From assembly GCA_030686995.1 (NCBI GenBank), contig CM060708.1:185252749-185316748 (forward strand): 64,000 nt of DNA, in the 5' to 3' direction. Each line of letters starts with the position of its first letter. The first letter of the stretch is position 1. This DNA comes from Artemisia argyi. Lineage: Eukaryota > Streptophyta > Magnoliopsida > Asterales > Asteraceae. A program made the position numbers and the translations under genes. Shown here in pieces: positions 38,701-51,300 of this stretch. The notes below the pieces were generated by a model. The model did not search any database. It had not been told where the DNA came from and saw only the letters and a list, made by a program, of their open reading frames with translations.

Positions 38701-41318
38701 TTCACAACTACTAGGCTTCAAGGTCTTTTCAACTTCAAAGCTTCAACTTCTTTGTCTTCACAACTATCTTCACTTCAATGAACTACCACAACTTATTTCT
38801 TCTATCACTAATCCTATCCACTTCTACCTCTTCACTACTAGTACAACTTCACACCTTCAATAGATCTAGATCCTATATCTAAATCTATCTAACCAATGTA
38901 TACACAATGTTCACAAGAAAGAAATTGATATACAAGATGAACTAAATAAACAACTTAGATAGCAAGATGATACTAAGTTGTAATACTCCTAATCTTGATA
39001 AGTAGGAGTATTCTTCTCTTTGCACTTGAAAGAATGAGGCTTTTGATCACTTGGAAACATAGGCTTGTGAATTGTATGATCAAAGGATTTTTAGGATTGA
39101 AATGGAGATTTGAATCAGAAAGTTTATGTGCAAAAAGGTGAGGAAAAAATCCAGGTTTAAGGTGGTATTTATAGGCAACAGAATCTGACAGAGGAGCGTG
39201 GCCGGTCCCCTTAAATCATGGACGGCCCCCTTAAAATTAAGGGGACCGCCCTTTATAATTAAGGGGGCCGCCCAGCTGAAACGGCCAGATTCTTTGTCTT
39301 TTAGTGGGGAAAGTTTATTTGGTGAAAAACTAACTGATTTTGGTTAAAAATTTGAATTCATATATTTAGTATGAATAAAACATTTTTCTTTATTACCAAA
39401 AGTGTTTTTCAAAAATATATAATATGTTTATATAATTAAATAAACTTTGTATTAGTTAATTAAATACCCCTTTGATCATAAATTGCACTAAACACTTTGT
39501 TTATCCATACCTTAAGTGATTAGTTGGTGAAAGTGATTATTTACCGCTAAATACTTGTTTACGTCATAATATTTGGTTTGATGAGTTTGAGTTTTGTGAT
39601 TATCAAAACATAGAGATATCGAAAGATATGAATAATGTTTTTAGTCAATTATTTATATCAATAGTTCAATCTCAGATTTTTGCAAAAATTGCAAGAATTA
39701 ATCTGATTTTTGTATTTGGATTTGAGGTCTGAAATTTGTTGTGTGTTTAGTCTATCAGTAGAACCTTTGATTTTCACAATTTTTACATTTTTGTGATTTT
39801 TTCTATTTGACCAAAACACCATTGGAAGAAAGCTGCAGGGCAAGCTTGTGCCCTGCTTCAGCAGACCCAACTCAACCCACTACCTTTGGTGGTATTTTGT
39901 GGGTAACCCAGTGGGTCCTACACCTCATACTTGGGTTCTCCCAACCCCCTCCTACCAGGGATTAAGGTTTGACCATTGTTTTGACCATTAGACCAGTGAA
40001 CCCCACCTTATTTTGCTCCCCAACTCTGTCCCTAATCTGTCTCAGAACCACCTTAAGCAAACTGCTTATTTGTGTGTTGTGGCTTATTTAAGCTACTTAT
40101 TTGGTAGAATCTTGCTTATTCATGTTTATGTGACTCAGAGAGACCAGTTTTCACCATTGTGGACCCCACCTTCTTCCATTTTAGCTTAAATCTCCCCACA
40201 GTCAACAAAAGTCAACTGAGTGGATCAATAAGCTCTCAAGTGCTTATTATTGGGTTACACCAAAAGTGTTTTCATAAAAAGTGCTTGTTTTCAGTGTATA
40301 ATTAGGTTGGAAAAAGAAAAAAAAAAACCAAAAACCAATTTTAATTATAGTGATAGCTTCTATTTAATAGGAATTATCAATTTAATTTTCTTTTTAGCTT
40401 ATTTATAAGCAATATATAATTTTTATATTTTTATAAATTCTATTTTATGTTAAAGTAATTTTAGAAATTTTTCCAGATTTTTCTTTTGTCTTTTAGTGGT
40501 TTTTATAATTAATTTTAGTTTAATTAAGTTATAATTAATATTAAGTAATTAAATAGCATAATTAGATTTTATAAAGTACAACCTAGTTTTTATAATTTTT
40601 ATAGCTTTTATTTAAGTTAAAACATTTTTATAAATTTTTCTAGAATTTATATTGTTCATTTTCTATTTTTTATAATATAAATAGTTTAATTGGTAATTAA
40701 TTAATAATTAGTAAATTAGTTTAAAAATACATAAAATCAACTTTTTATAATTTTTTAGGATTCCTATGATGGTTAATTAGATTTGTAAATTTTTTCTTAA
40801 TTTTCTAAGTCTTTTTAGTATTTTTAATAAATCTAATTAGTTTAATTAGTTAATAATTAGATAATTAGTAATTAATTAATAATTAATAATTAAATAGTGT
40901 AAAAATAATTTTTCTTTTTCTTAAAATTTTCTTTATTTGTTAGGATAGTAAAAATATTAATTTTACACTTGTAACCTTTCCCGACCATCGGTTGTACTTT
41001 CTGTTTTGTTCGTCTGCATACGTTTTTAATTAAAACGTACGTTTTTTAGGTTTTAGCTCAAATCTTCTTAATCTCAATTCACATAATCAATCACGTAGCT
41101 TTCCTAAGCTATTGAATTTCATAATTCTCAAATAATTCTCATCACAACCCTTTTCTGTGAATAATCACCCGATCACAAGTACGCTAAAGCACAATCCACA
41201 CCTCGTCGGGACTTAACGACCTGGTGATACCCTTTATTACCCGGAAGCATTGGTCTAGGCTCTTTGACTTTGTTGATCATTCCTTGGTCAATATAAGTTG
41301 ACGGTTTAGCATCAATCA
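35792..41318 (+). repeat. 5' LTR of Athila element 1 (with copia insertion)
   Basis: TG/CA ends. Without the 37851-39663 insertion it is about 3.7 kb, as is the partner LTR at 48397. It starts TGATGAGTG, six bases, CACTCATCA, a perfect 9-bp inverted repeat. An E2F-like GCGGCAAAA lies near 36616-36624, and a hairpin CCCACCCA (36649-36656)/TGGGTGGG (36663-36670). A TATA-like TAATTTAAAG sits at about 36709. GGTCCYTG-type motifs fill about 35965-36290. The 168-codon frame at 36101-36607 recurs in the other LTR only because LTRs are identical. Confidence 0.93.
37851..39663 (-). mobile_element. Solo LTR of the SIRE-type copia family
   Basis: 1,813 bp, flanked by GTTCA (37846-37850 and 39664-39668). 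The matching LTR at 50435-50470 shows the empty site. It shares both ends and conserved blocks with the copia LTR at 4817-6133. A TATA box on the minus strand (TATAAATA, 39167-39174) gives the orientation. Its first base pair has mutated (TATTGAT instead of TGTTGAT). It is longer than the other copy mainly through degenerate CTTCACAACTT-type repeats (about 38480-38860). No internal region is left: LTR-LTR recombination removed it. Confidence 0.92.
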
Positions 41319-41323
41319 ATTTT

Positions 41324-41341
41324 TGGCGTCGCTGCCGGGGA
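41324..41341 (+). other. Primer-binding site of Athila element 1
   Basis: TGGCGTCGCTGCCGGGGA, five bases after the LTR. It differs from the element 2 PBS by one base (C to T at the sixth position from the start), which may weaken pairing with tRNA-Asp. Confidence 0.88.
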
Positions 41342-41868
41342 GGTGTGCGCGTTTCTATAGCGTTAATTGAGATTAGTGTTATCTCACCTCATTCACTGTA
41401 CAAATACCACCACTTTTTTAAATTTTAAATCAAAATACGAAAAAAGTCATTAACACTTTTCCTAAAGTGTTAAAACACCAAAAAAATTAAAAAAAAACAA
41501 AACAGATCGTAACGTTTTCTGAATCGGTTTTCTTTTAAGGTGATTTTTAAAGAGAAACGATCTTAGATTACGAGACGATACCAAAAATATTGTCCAAAAG
41601 TTTTTAAACCCATACACAAAAACAAAAAAACATCCGTCTTTTCTTGTGAATAATAATACATAAAAATAAACCGTCGCAAACCAAGACAGACCACCTACCA
41701 ACTGGGGGTGTGAACATAATAAGTTCCCAAACTAAAGATATAAAACTTGCCTTTGTATCCCTGTGAGTGGTGTACCCTTCTTAAAGAAGCCACTTACTTG
41801 CGATTATTGGTTTAAGTTCACTGTTGAGTTGCCTCGATTTTGTTTTGATTGGTTTTTATCTCTAGTGC
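41342..41868 (+). other. Untranslated leader of Athila element 1
   Basis: Noncoding leader between PBS and gag, shared with element 2 (52103-52620). A packaging signal would be expected here, but none can be named. Confidence 0.7.
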
Positions 41869-44163
41869 ATGCGCACTCGTTCTTCAAGGTCCACGAGCCC
41901 ATTACGTGAGCTTGTTCGGAAACCTAGAAGACCTCGTCGACGTTCAGCACCAACAGTCAGATCTGAGATTCGTACTGTTGCCACACCCACTGTCACCATG
42001 GCGGAAGACCGCCCCATGTGTGAGTTTCTCCAAGCACCCATCGAGGGTTACGGAGATGCCATTGTTGTTCCAACCATTGTGGCTGATAATTTTGAGCTCA
42101 AAACCGGGTTACTCAATCTTGTAACCTCAAGTCAATTCTACGGTTTTGAGAGGGACGATCCTCATGCTCACATTCGATGGTTCAATAAAATCACTTCGAC
42201 CATCAAGTACAAAAATGTCCCTTGTGAAGCAATAAAACTCCTTCTCTTACCATTCTCCCTGGAGGGACAAGCCCGGATTTGGCTTGAAAAACAACCTCCA
42301 CGATCTATTGAGACTTGGGAGGATCTTGTCAAAAAGTTTGTGAATGAATTCTTCCCACCTTCCAAGACCACGAGTCTTAAGAACGAAATCACCAAGTTCA
42401 CTAAAAAATATGATGAATATTTTGGTGAAGCGTGGGATCGTTTCAAAGAATTACTTCGCAAGTGTCCACATCATGGTTTCTCTGAGTTGTTGCAACTCGA
42501 TACTTTTTACAATGGCGTGAGCCAAGCTGACCAGGATTCTCTCAATGCCTCCGCGGGAGGAAATTTTTTGAGTAGAACCACAAAAGAAGCTTTGCAAATC
42601 ATAGAAAACAAGTCCAAGGTCCGCTCTACACGAAGCAAACCGATTGTTTCTCAAATCAATGCGGGTCCTTCCACTTCTTCTTCTGTGAGTCAATCTAGCA
42701 CGGATGCTAAGATTGACAAGCTCACTGAAGCGATCCAAGCTTTGGTTCTCGCCCAAACAAAGAAAGTTTCATTTCCACAACATCCTTCCCCTGCTGAGGT
42801 TAAAAAAGTGGAAGTCTGTGTGACTTCTGGTGGGCCGCATGCCTACTACAATTGCACAGCTACTGATGGTACTCCATATGAAGCTCATGCTGTAGCCGGG
42901 TCCCAACATCAAGGAGGCAATCAATATCGCCCTCCTATGGACCCTAGCTATCGTCCTCATCATCATTATCCCGGACCTCCTGGTTTTAACCAAAACCAAA
43001 ATGTCCAAAACCGTGGCCAAAATCAAAATAGAGTGAACCAAGGTTATCAAAACCAAGGTAACTTCAATCAGGGTCACGGTTTTCACAATCAAAACCAAGG
43101 GTTCCAAAATCAAGGTTTCCAACATCAAAATCAAGGAAACTTTAACCGGAACCAAGGTCAGGGTAATTTCAATCCAGGATATTTTCATGGAAACAACAAC
43201 CCTAATCAGGGTAATTTTCAAAATCAAGGTCCCAATCCGAACATTCGAGCTCCAAATATTCCTAATCCGAATCAAGCCGTTGTTCCAACCGGGCCTTCAT
43301 CTGACGTGTTGTTGAAACAATTCATGAAGTACCAAGAAGAGTTGAACAAGTTGCTGGTCAGCCAGATTTCTGACATCAAGAAGTCTTTAAATGATCGACC
43401 CTCGGGCTCAGGTACTACTTTACCGAGCAACACGATCGCTAACCCGAGGGGCGATGCTAAGGCGATCATAACACGAAGTGGTGCTTCATATGATGAGCCC
43501 GCGATTCCTACTACCTCTTCTCCTTCTCCTCCAAAGGTAGTGGATCGTGATCCTGAGGTGACAAAGGACAAGGTGCAAACTCCTAGCCCACGAAGTACAA
43601 CACACGTCCAACCTCAGGTTATTCCTGAAACCAGATGTAAGCCTGGAGTTGTCTTTGATCCACCAGAAACTCTAGTAGACAACCCTAAATCCAAAACTTC
43701 TATTCCCTATCCATCACGCTTGAATGAACAAAAGCTCCGCGAAAAAGCTAATCACCAAATGGATAAGTTTTTCCAAATCTTCCAAGATTTGGACTTTGAT
43801 ATTAGCTTCGCGGACGCTATTCTCTTGATGCCCAAGTTCGCATCGACAATCAAAAATCTGTTGAGTAATAAAGAAAAATTATTTGAGATGGCAAGAACTC
43901 CTCTGAATGAGAACTGCTCAGCGGTTCTTTTGAAAAAGCTTCCTGAAAAGCTTGGAGACCCCGGGAAATTTCTCATTCCTCGTACTTTCCCGGGTATGGT
44001 TGAATGCTTCGCCTTAGTCGATCTGATGCCATATTCTGTGTGGAAGAAACTCTCTCTTCCCGAACTTACCCCCATGTGCATGACTTTTGAGCTTGCCGAT
44101 CGTTCGATTTCTCGTCCCATTGGCATTGCCGAGGACGTATTCGTTAAATGGCAGATTTTGTGA
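41869..44163 (+). pseudogene. Athila gag and protease, damaged
   Basis: 764 codons from ATG 41869, after a leader of about 530 bp. It makes the structural capsid and nucleocapsid and, further on, the aspartic protease. An Arg-rich N-terminus (residues 1-35) precedes the retrotransposon gag domain (about 70-220, ARIWLEKQPPRSIETWEDLV). Then come a zinc knuckle (317-329), an Asn/Gln/Gly-rich tract (about 350-460) and the protease region (about 600-760). The knuckle reads CVTSGGPHAYYNC: the second Cys is Ser (residue 320), whereas element 2 has CVTCGGPHAYSNC. At 44022 an 18-bp in-frame deletion removes the residues just after the catalytic Asp, including the G-A-S of the signature. A 19-bp deletion at about 44147 shifts the frame and ends the ORF early. 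The protease is therefore dead. Confidence 0.9.
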
Positions 44164-47100
44164 TTGTTGACTTTGATGCCGATTTTCGGGTCCCTCTCAT
44201 TCTTGGACGGGGATTCCTTAGAACTGGGCGAGCTCTTATCGATGTATTTGAGCATGAGATCACATTACGTGTTGGAACGGAAGCCATAACCTTCAACCAA
44301 AATCAAACTTCAAGATACTCCTCCAATTATGACTGTGAATCGGTGAATCAAATTGATGTCATCGATGTTGCTGCTGTGGAGTATGCTCAAGAGATTTTAG
44401 GTTTCATTGATGATTCTTCGAGTGAAAACCTCACTCAGACTTCTCACCCCATCATAGCCAATTCTTCTCCTTCCCTCACTCCGTTTGAGGGAAGTGACTT
44501 TATCTTAGAAGAAATGGAGGCGTTTCTCAAAAGTGACTCGATTCCCGATGGAGTCGATAACCAAGAGATCGACCTCGAGAGGGATATTCTCATACTTGAA
44601 AATTTGTTAAACGAAGATCCCTCTCCTCTTCCTGTTCTACCACAACAACTTCGTAAAGAGGAAGTCAAAAATGTTGAGAAAACTGATGACTTTCCCGAGG
44701 TTGAACTTAAGGACTTGCCGCCTCATCTTGAATATGCTTTTCTGGAGGGTGATGATAAATTACCCGTCATAATTGCTAAAGACTTAAGTGTTGAGGAAAA
44801 GGCTGCTCTCATAAAGGTCTTGAAGTCTCATAAACAAGCAATTGCTTGGCGTCTCTCCGACATCAAGGGCATTGACCCTGAATTTTGTACTCACAAGATT
44901 TTAATGGAGGACGACTTCAAACCTGCAGTCCAACAACAAAGAAGGGTGAATCCAAAAATTCACGAGGTTATCAAACAGGAGGTTTTAAAACTTCTTGATG
45001 CCAGATTGATTTACCCTATCTCGGACAGTCCTTGGGTCAGCCCAATTCATTGTGTTCCAAAAAAGGGTGGCATTACCGTTGTCACAAACGAGGAAAATGA
45101 GTTAATACCAATAGGTTTGGTTACGGGTTGGCGCGTCTGCATTGACTATCGTAAGTTAAATGACGCCACCCGTAAGGATCATTTTCCTCTGCCCTTTATG
45201 GATCAGATGCTCGAGAGATTAGCGGGGAATGAGTACTATTGCTTCCTCGATGGTTTCTCGGGTTACTTTCAGATTCCCATTGATCCGCAAGATCAGGAAA
45301 AGACCACGTTCACGTACCCCTACGGAACTTTCGCTTATAAACGTATGCCATTTGGCCTATGTAATGCTCCGGGCACGTTTCAAAGATGTATGATGTCCAT
45401 ATTTTCCGACATGATCGGGAAAACGATGGAGGTCTTCATGGACGATTTTTCGGTCATTGGGGTTTCGTTTCAATCATGCCTCTCCCATTTAGACGACATG
45501 CTAAAACGTTGTGAAAACACAAAGTTATGTCTAAATTGGGAGAAGAGTCACTTTATGGTCAAAGAGGGCATTGTCCTCGGCCATAAAATTTCAAAGAACG
45601 GGATTGAGGTTGACAAAGCCAAAGTGGATGTCATTGCAAAATTACCACATCCCACTACTGTCAAAGGTGTTAGGAGCTTTTTGGGTCACGCCGGTTTCTA
45701 TCGTAGGTTTATTCAAGATTTTTCTAAAATCTCCTGGCCTATGACCCATCTCCTCGAAAAGGATGCTCATTTTATCTTCTCCCCCGAGTGCATCGAAGCT
45801 TTTGAAACACTTAAGAAAAAGCTTACCGAGGCACCGATTCTTGTTGCCCCCGATTGGGACTTGCCCTTCGAGCTCATGTGTGATGCTAGTGATTATGCTA
45901 TAGGGGCAGTCTTGGGGCAACGCAAAACAAAACATTTTCAGCCTATACACTATGCCAGCAAAACTATGACCGAGACTCAAAGCCATTACACCACTACCGA
46001 AAAAGAATTATTAGCTGTGGTGTATGCTTTTGAAAAATTTCGGCCATACTTGATACTGACCAAAAGCATAGTGTATACGGATCACTCGGCTTTGAAGTAC
46101 CTTTTTGCAAAACAAGATGCAAAGCCGAGACTTCTTCGTTGGGTTCTCCTCCTACAGCAATTTGATATCATTATTCGTGATAAAAAAGGAGCTGAGAACC
46201 TAGCTGCTGATCATCTCTCCTGATTGGAAAACCCCCACCAAGATGTCTTCGAGAGGAAAGAAATTAATGAAACATTCCCTCTCGAGACACTCAATGCGGT
46301 TACCTTTCGTAGAGATTCTATTACCCCATGGTTTGCCGACTTCGCAAACTACCTTGCGGGTAACTTTGTGATGAAAGGGATGTCGTCCCAACAAAAAAAT
46401 AAATTCTTCAAAGATGTAAAACATTACTTCTGGGACGACCCCTACTTGTTCAAAATATGTGCGGATCAAGTCATCCGGCGGTGTGTTTATGGCCAAGAAG
46501 CCTCTAAAATTCTTAAGGCTTGCCATGCTGGTCCCACGGGGGGCCACCATAATCCAAACTACACCGCCAAAAAGGTGTTTGACTCCGGTTTCTTTTGGCC
46601 CACGATTTACAAGGATGCCCAGGAATTAGTCAAATCCTGTGACGCTTGTCAACGTCACGGGAATATCTCACAAAAGAATGAAATGCCTCAGAATGCAATT
46701 CAAGTTTGTGAGATTTTTGACGTTTGGGGCATCGATTTTATGGGGCCATTTCCTTCTTCTCATGGCAACAAATACATACTCGTGGCTGTTGACTACTTGT
46801 CAAAATGGGTTGAAGCGAAAGCTTTACCCACTAATGATGTCCGAGTTGTTGTAAAATTCTTGAAAGCTCTTTTCGCTCGATTTGGAACTCCCCGTGCTAT
46901 AATTAGTGATCGTGGTACACATTTTTGTAATGACAAATTTGATAAAGTCAAGCAAAAGTATGGTGTAACTCACCGTCTTTATACTGCGTACCACCCTCAA
47001 ACAAGTGGACAAGTAGAAGTTTCCAATCGAGGCATTAAGAGAATATTGGAAAGAACTGTAGGTGAAAATCGTACATCGTGGTCGGATAAATTAGATGATG

Positions 47101-47615
47101 CACTTTGGGCTTTCTGTACGGCTTACAAAACACCCATTGGGTGTACGCCTTACAAACTTGTGTACGGGAAAGCGTGCCATCTTCCGATCGAGCTTGAGCA
47201 CAAAGCCTATTGGGCTCTCAAGCATGCCAATTTCGACCTCAAAACTGCGGGTGATCATAGGAAAGTTCAACTGAATGAATTAAATGAACTTCGTGATCAA
47301 GCTTACGAGAACTCTTTGATCTACAAAGAAAAGACAAAGAAGATTCATGACTCCAAAATCAAGAACCGCGTTTTTAACGTTGGTGATCGAGTCCTTCTTT
47401 TCAACTCTAGACTCAAGATCTTCTCGGGAAAGCTCAAAACCCGATGGACTGGTCCATTCACTATCGTTAAGGTTTATCCCTATGGCACCGTCGAATTATC
47501 TCAAAATGACGGTCCTAATTTCAAAGTGAATGGACATCGGTTGAAGGACTACTTTGGAGAGGACATACCATCCATGGTTGTCCCGGATCTCCAAACTTTC
47601 CCCAAGGACAATTGA
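44148..47615 (+). pseudogene. Athila pol: RT, RNase H and integrase with one internal stop
   Basis: It copies element RNA into DNA and inserts it. In one frame from 44148: the protease tail ([12 protein letters not shown]), an acidic linker (to residue about 250), RT (about 254-500, with FMDDF near residue 429 as catalytic YxDD equivalent), RNase H (about 573-690, [35 protein letters not shown]), and a TGA stop at 46221-46223 just after HLS. The frame continues from 46224 into integrase: HHCC finger with CDAC near 46637, DFMGPF (46733 region), SDRGTHF (46903 region), QVEVSNR for the Glu, then a basic [10 protein letters not shown] tail, no chromodomain. Element 2 has Arg at the stop position, so one CGA-to-TGA change could explain it. 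The first ATG (44148) exists because of the 19-bp deletion. Confidence 0.92.
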
Positions 47616-48384
47616 ATTCGGGGATCGAGTCAAGCTAGCGACTCGATGAACAAAAACAATAGCACAATACGGGTTTTCACCCGTATCTCTGATTTCCTTC
47701 TACTTTCTACCACCCAGTGTGGGGGAATGGCCAACCCCCACACTATTTGAAAAATGTATATATGTATATAAGTAAAAAAAAAAATGTGTATATATGTAGA
47801 AATAAAGTGAAATATGGTGTTTCCACAGTTAGATTCGAATATTATCTTTTTACGTTCATAGATTCGGCATAATAGCCAGGACTTTGATTATAGAGGACAA
47901 TATTCATTTCTAAGTGTGGGGGGAAATTCTAGCGAATTTTATCGCAAAATACCTTTCAAATACCCCCGTTTTTGGCCAAAATTTTCAAAAATTTTTCACT
48001 TTATTTCAAGGTAACTCAAATCCATTTACGGCTTGCAATTTGCCCAAAATTGTATGGTTCCTCAACTCCCCATATCCCATAAAGCAAATGAGTTGGCTAG
48101 CCCGCAAGATTATGGCTTGTGGTAAAGGCAGTGGAAAAACCATAATTGGTAATCAGCTCACCAAGATGTTGACTATTCCATCAAGAGCTGGCTAGTCCAG
48201 GAGCAAACGGCACTTGGTAAAGACAAATCAAATCCGTTGACAGCTGGTGGTTTGCTCAAAATCACACGGTTATCAGGTGTGCCACAGTTCTTACACCTGG
48301 CTACTCCAGAAGTGATGGCTTTTGGTAAAGAGTTTAAAATCCATCAAGTTTTCCAAAAATATTGTTAGGGACTAGCAATAGTTT
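47616..48384 (+). other. Post-pol noncoding region with tandem modules
   Basis: No env-like ORF. PPT-like AGTGTGGGGGAA occurs at 47716-47727 and AAGTGTGGGGGGAAA at 47912-47926. Three modules begin with GGCTA(G/C)YCC at 48095, 48190 and 48299 and contain GGTAAAG about 25 bases later, then a CCGTTGA-type block, TTGCYCAAAAT and GGTTATCAG. The same modules occur, inverted, at 62,080-62,440. Confidence 0.8.
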
Positions 48385-48395
48385 AGTGTGGGGGA
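48385..48395 (+). other. Polypurine tract of Athila element 1
   Basis: AGTGTGGGGGA directly before the 3' LTR, the priming site for plus-strand DNA synthesis. Confidence 0.85.
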
Positions 48396-48396
48396 T

Positions 48397-51300
48397 TGAT
48401 GAGTGCGCAAACACTCATCATTTTTATCGTATTTAAACTGCCAAAACATACAAAAACAATCGAAAAGTAATCAAAATACTTAAAATATCCCAGGGATTGT
48501 GTTTTATGTGTTTTAAATGCAAAACGAGCAAAAACAAACGAAAAACGATCAAAGTTTGCAATATTGGCAGTTTCAGTCCCCCAAGTTTCAAAATTTGTCA
48601 AGAATAGTCCCTATGCATTTATTTTGAAATAAAAGTCAACCCAAGTCCCTAAAAAATTAAAAGTTATCAAAAACGGACTTTGGGTGATAAATTTGGAAAA
48701 GTTACATGTTTGGTCCCTGGAGTTTGGAAATTTGCAAATTTAGTCCCTGGGAATTTTTGAAAATTAAAAAATTGAAAAAAATGGTTTTTGGGAATATTGA
48801 GCTTTGCATGAATGACCCTTGTGATACTTTGGCAGAATGTGCATTTTCAGCCCTTGGTTTTGTTAAATTGCAAAAATGGTCCTTGTTGCTTTGTAATACC
48901 ACAAACGGACCCTTAATTATCAAAACCCAAAACCAGCCAAACTCCTTATCACTCCAAGCCCATTACCACACCAAGCCCACCAACACCCTCAGCCCACTTC
49001 CACTCAAAGTAATACTACCCCGTCCCTTCCCCTTGGTCAAAATAAGTCAACAAACAAACACCACCACTTCCCCAGCCTGTAATACCATTTCAACACACAA
49101 CCCCCCCCCCCTCCTCCACATCAGCAACCCCATTCCATGTCTCCCCCAACTCCCTAATGCTAACAAAAAGCATTTATTGTTCTCAAATCCATCCAAGCAA
49201 ACCCCAACTGCCTTTGACAAAATTGGCGGCAAAACTTGTTTGAATGGCTAGGATTATTCCCACCCAATCCAATGGGTGGGATTTGATCAGGAAGATGCAA
49301 GGAAGTCAAGGGAGCTAATAATTTAAAGAATAGTGGGCAGAGAAGGCAGAGGAGGCTTATTAGTATAAAGAGTAGTATTTGTAAGCAAAAATATGTATGT
49401 AGACTAGTACTTAGCTTAAAATTTGGTTGTATTTCAGATTTGTTGTACTCTTTTTATTAAGTAATGAAAGTTTCTGTTTAAAAATTTACATCCTATCTCA
49501 ATTTCAATAAGTTACTTAGATTATTGTTACAAGTTACTATTTATTATAAGCTCAATATAAGCTAATTTAAACTCAGTAGTAAAGTTCAAAAGCTTGATAA
49601 GCTTTTGAATCTGTCTCAAACTCAGTTTCCTAATACTTCCTCAAAAATTAAAAAAAAAAATGATAAAATAAATCAAGAAAAATAAAAAAATAAAGAAGAA
49701 AGGGAAGAAGAGATGATTTGGACCTGAGCTTGGATTGGAATTGGGTATTAGAGCTCTGTGGAGAGCAATAGGAGTGTTCATTGGATCATGGTTCTTAGTT
49801 TTCTACTTTGGAGCATTTTGTAAGCAGAAATCTAACTTTTGTCTTTTCATCTTATCTTTGGTATTTAGCTGTAATCTCAGTGTTTTGTGGTCACTTAAGT
49901 TAGTTTAGCTATAATCTTGTTTGAATTTAAGCTCTTGTTCACTAGAAGTTAGTATAACTTTTGTTAAATTTGAAACTGCCAACTCTAGTGTAATACTAGT
50001 TCTTAGGTATTAGTTGTAATGAAAGGTCCTTGTGTGCTCATATAAGCTTGTTACAACATATTTCATCCCTGTACATCAGTTGATTGGGTCTAACTTGTGA
50101 TTTCCTTTGTAAAACCTTGAAATCAGTTAGATTAGGGGTGTTTGGAACAAGCTTTTAAGCAGAGCTCTTGTGGATATTTGAATTTTAATTTTGGTTCCAT
50201 TAGATCTCAGTAGTGTGATATAGGTTGAGTAGAACATAAAACCTTGGTCTCATTTGCCCAAAAGTCAATTTCATCTTTAATTCCCTTATATGCTTAACTG
50301 TGTAGTAATTAGGGTAGTATAATCATCACATTAGTTGTTAAACTGGTTAACCTAGCTTAAGATAGTTTCATTTCAAGTTAATACATCACATACAATCATC
50401 TAAGTTCATCAAAAATCCAACAAAGTCAACTGTGCTAGTTATTTGAAAAAGTCAAAAAGTTCAATCTCAGATTTTTGCAAAAATGGCAAGAATTAATCTG
50501 ATTTTTGTGTTTGGATTTGAGGTCTGAAATTTGTTGTGTGTTTAGTCTATCAGTAGAACCTTTGATTTTCACAATTTTTACATTTTTATGATTTTTTCTA
50601 TTGGACCAAAACACCATTGGAAGAAAGCTGCAGGGCAAGCTTGTGCCCTGCTTCAGCAGACCCAACTCAACCCACCACCTTTGGTGGTATTTTGTGGGTA
50701 ACCCAGTGGGTCCCACACCTCATACTTAGGTTCTCCCAACCCCCCTCCTACCAGGGATTAAGGTTTGACCATTGTTTTGACCATTAGACCAGTGGACCCC
50801 ACCTTATTTTGCTCCCCAACTCTGTCCCTAATCTGTCTCAGAACCACCTTAAGCAAACTGCTTATTTGTGTGTTGTGGCTTATTTAAGCTACTTATTTGG
50901 TAGAATCTTGCTTATTCATGTTTATGTGACTCAGAGAGACCAGTTTTCACCATTGTGGACCCCACCTTCTTCCATTTGAGCTTAAATCTCCCCACAGTCA
51001 ACAAAAGTTAACTGAGTGGATCAATAAGCTCTCAAGTGCTTATTATTGGGTTACACCAAAAGTGTTTTCATAAAAAGTGCTTGTTTTCAGTGTTTAATTA
51101 GTTTGGAAAAAGAAAAAACACCAAAAACCAATTTTAATTATAGTGATAGCTTCTATTTAATAGAAATTATCAATTTAATTTTCTTTTTAGCTAATTTATA
51201 AGCAATATATCATTTTTATATTTTTATAAATTCTCTTTTAGGTTAAAGTAATTTTAGAAATTTTTCCAGATTTTTCTTTTGTCTTTTAGTGGTTTTTATA

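Noticed and set aside
42769..43275. Minus-strand open frames of 100-174 codons opposite gag (also 53513-54037)
   Set aside because: Antisense shadows of the Asn/Gln-rich gag tract and other coding parts.
47914..48195. Possible env-like ORF after integrase
   Set aside because: 93 codons, no signal peptide or membrane segment; it spans the tandem modules and PPT-like sites and is not open in element 3.
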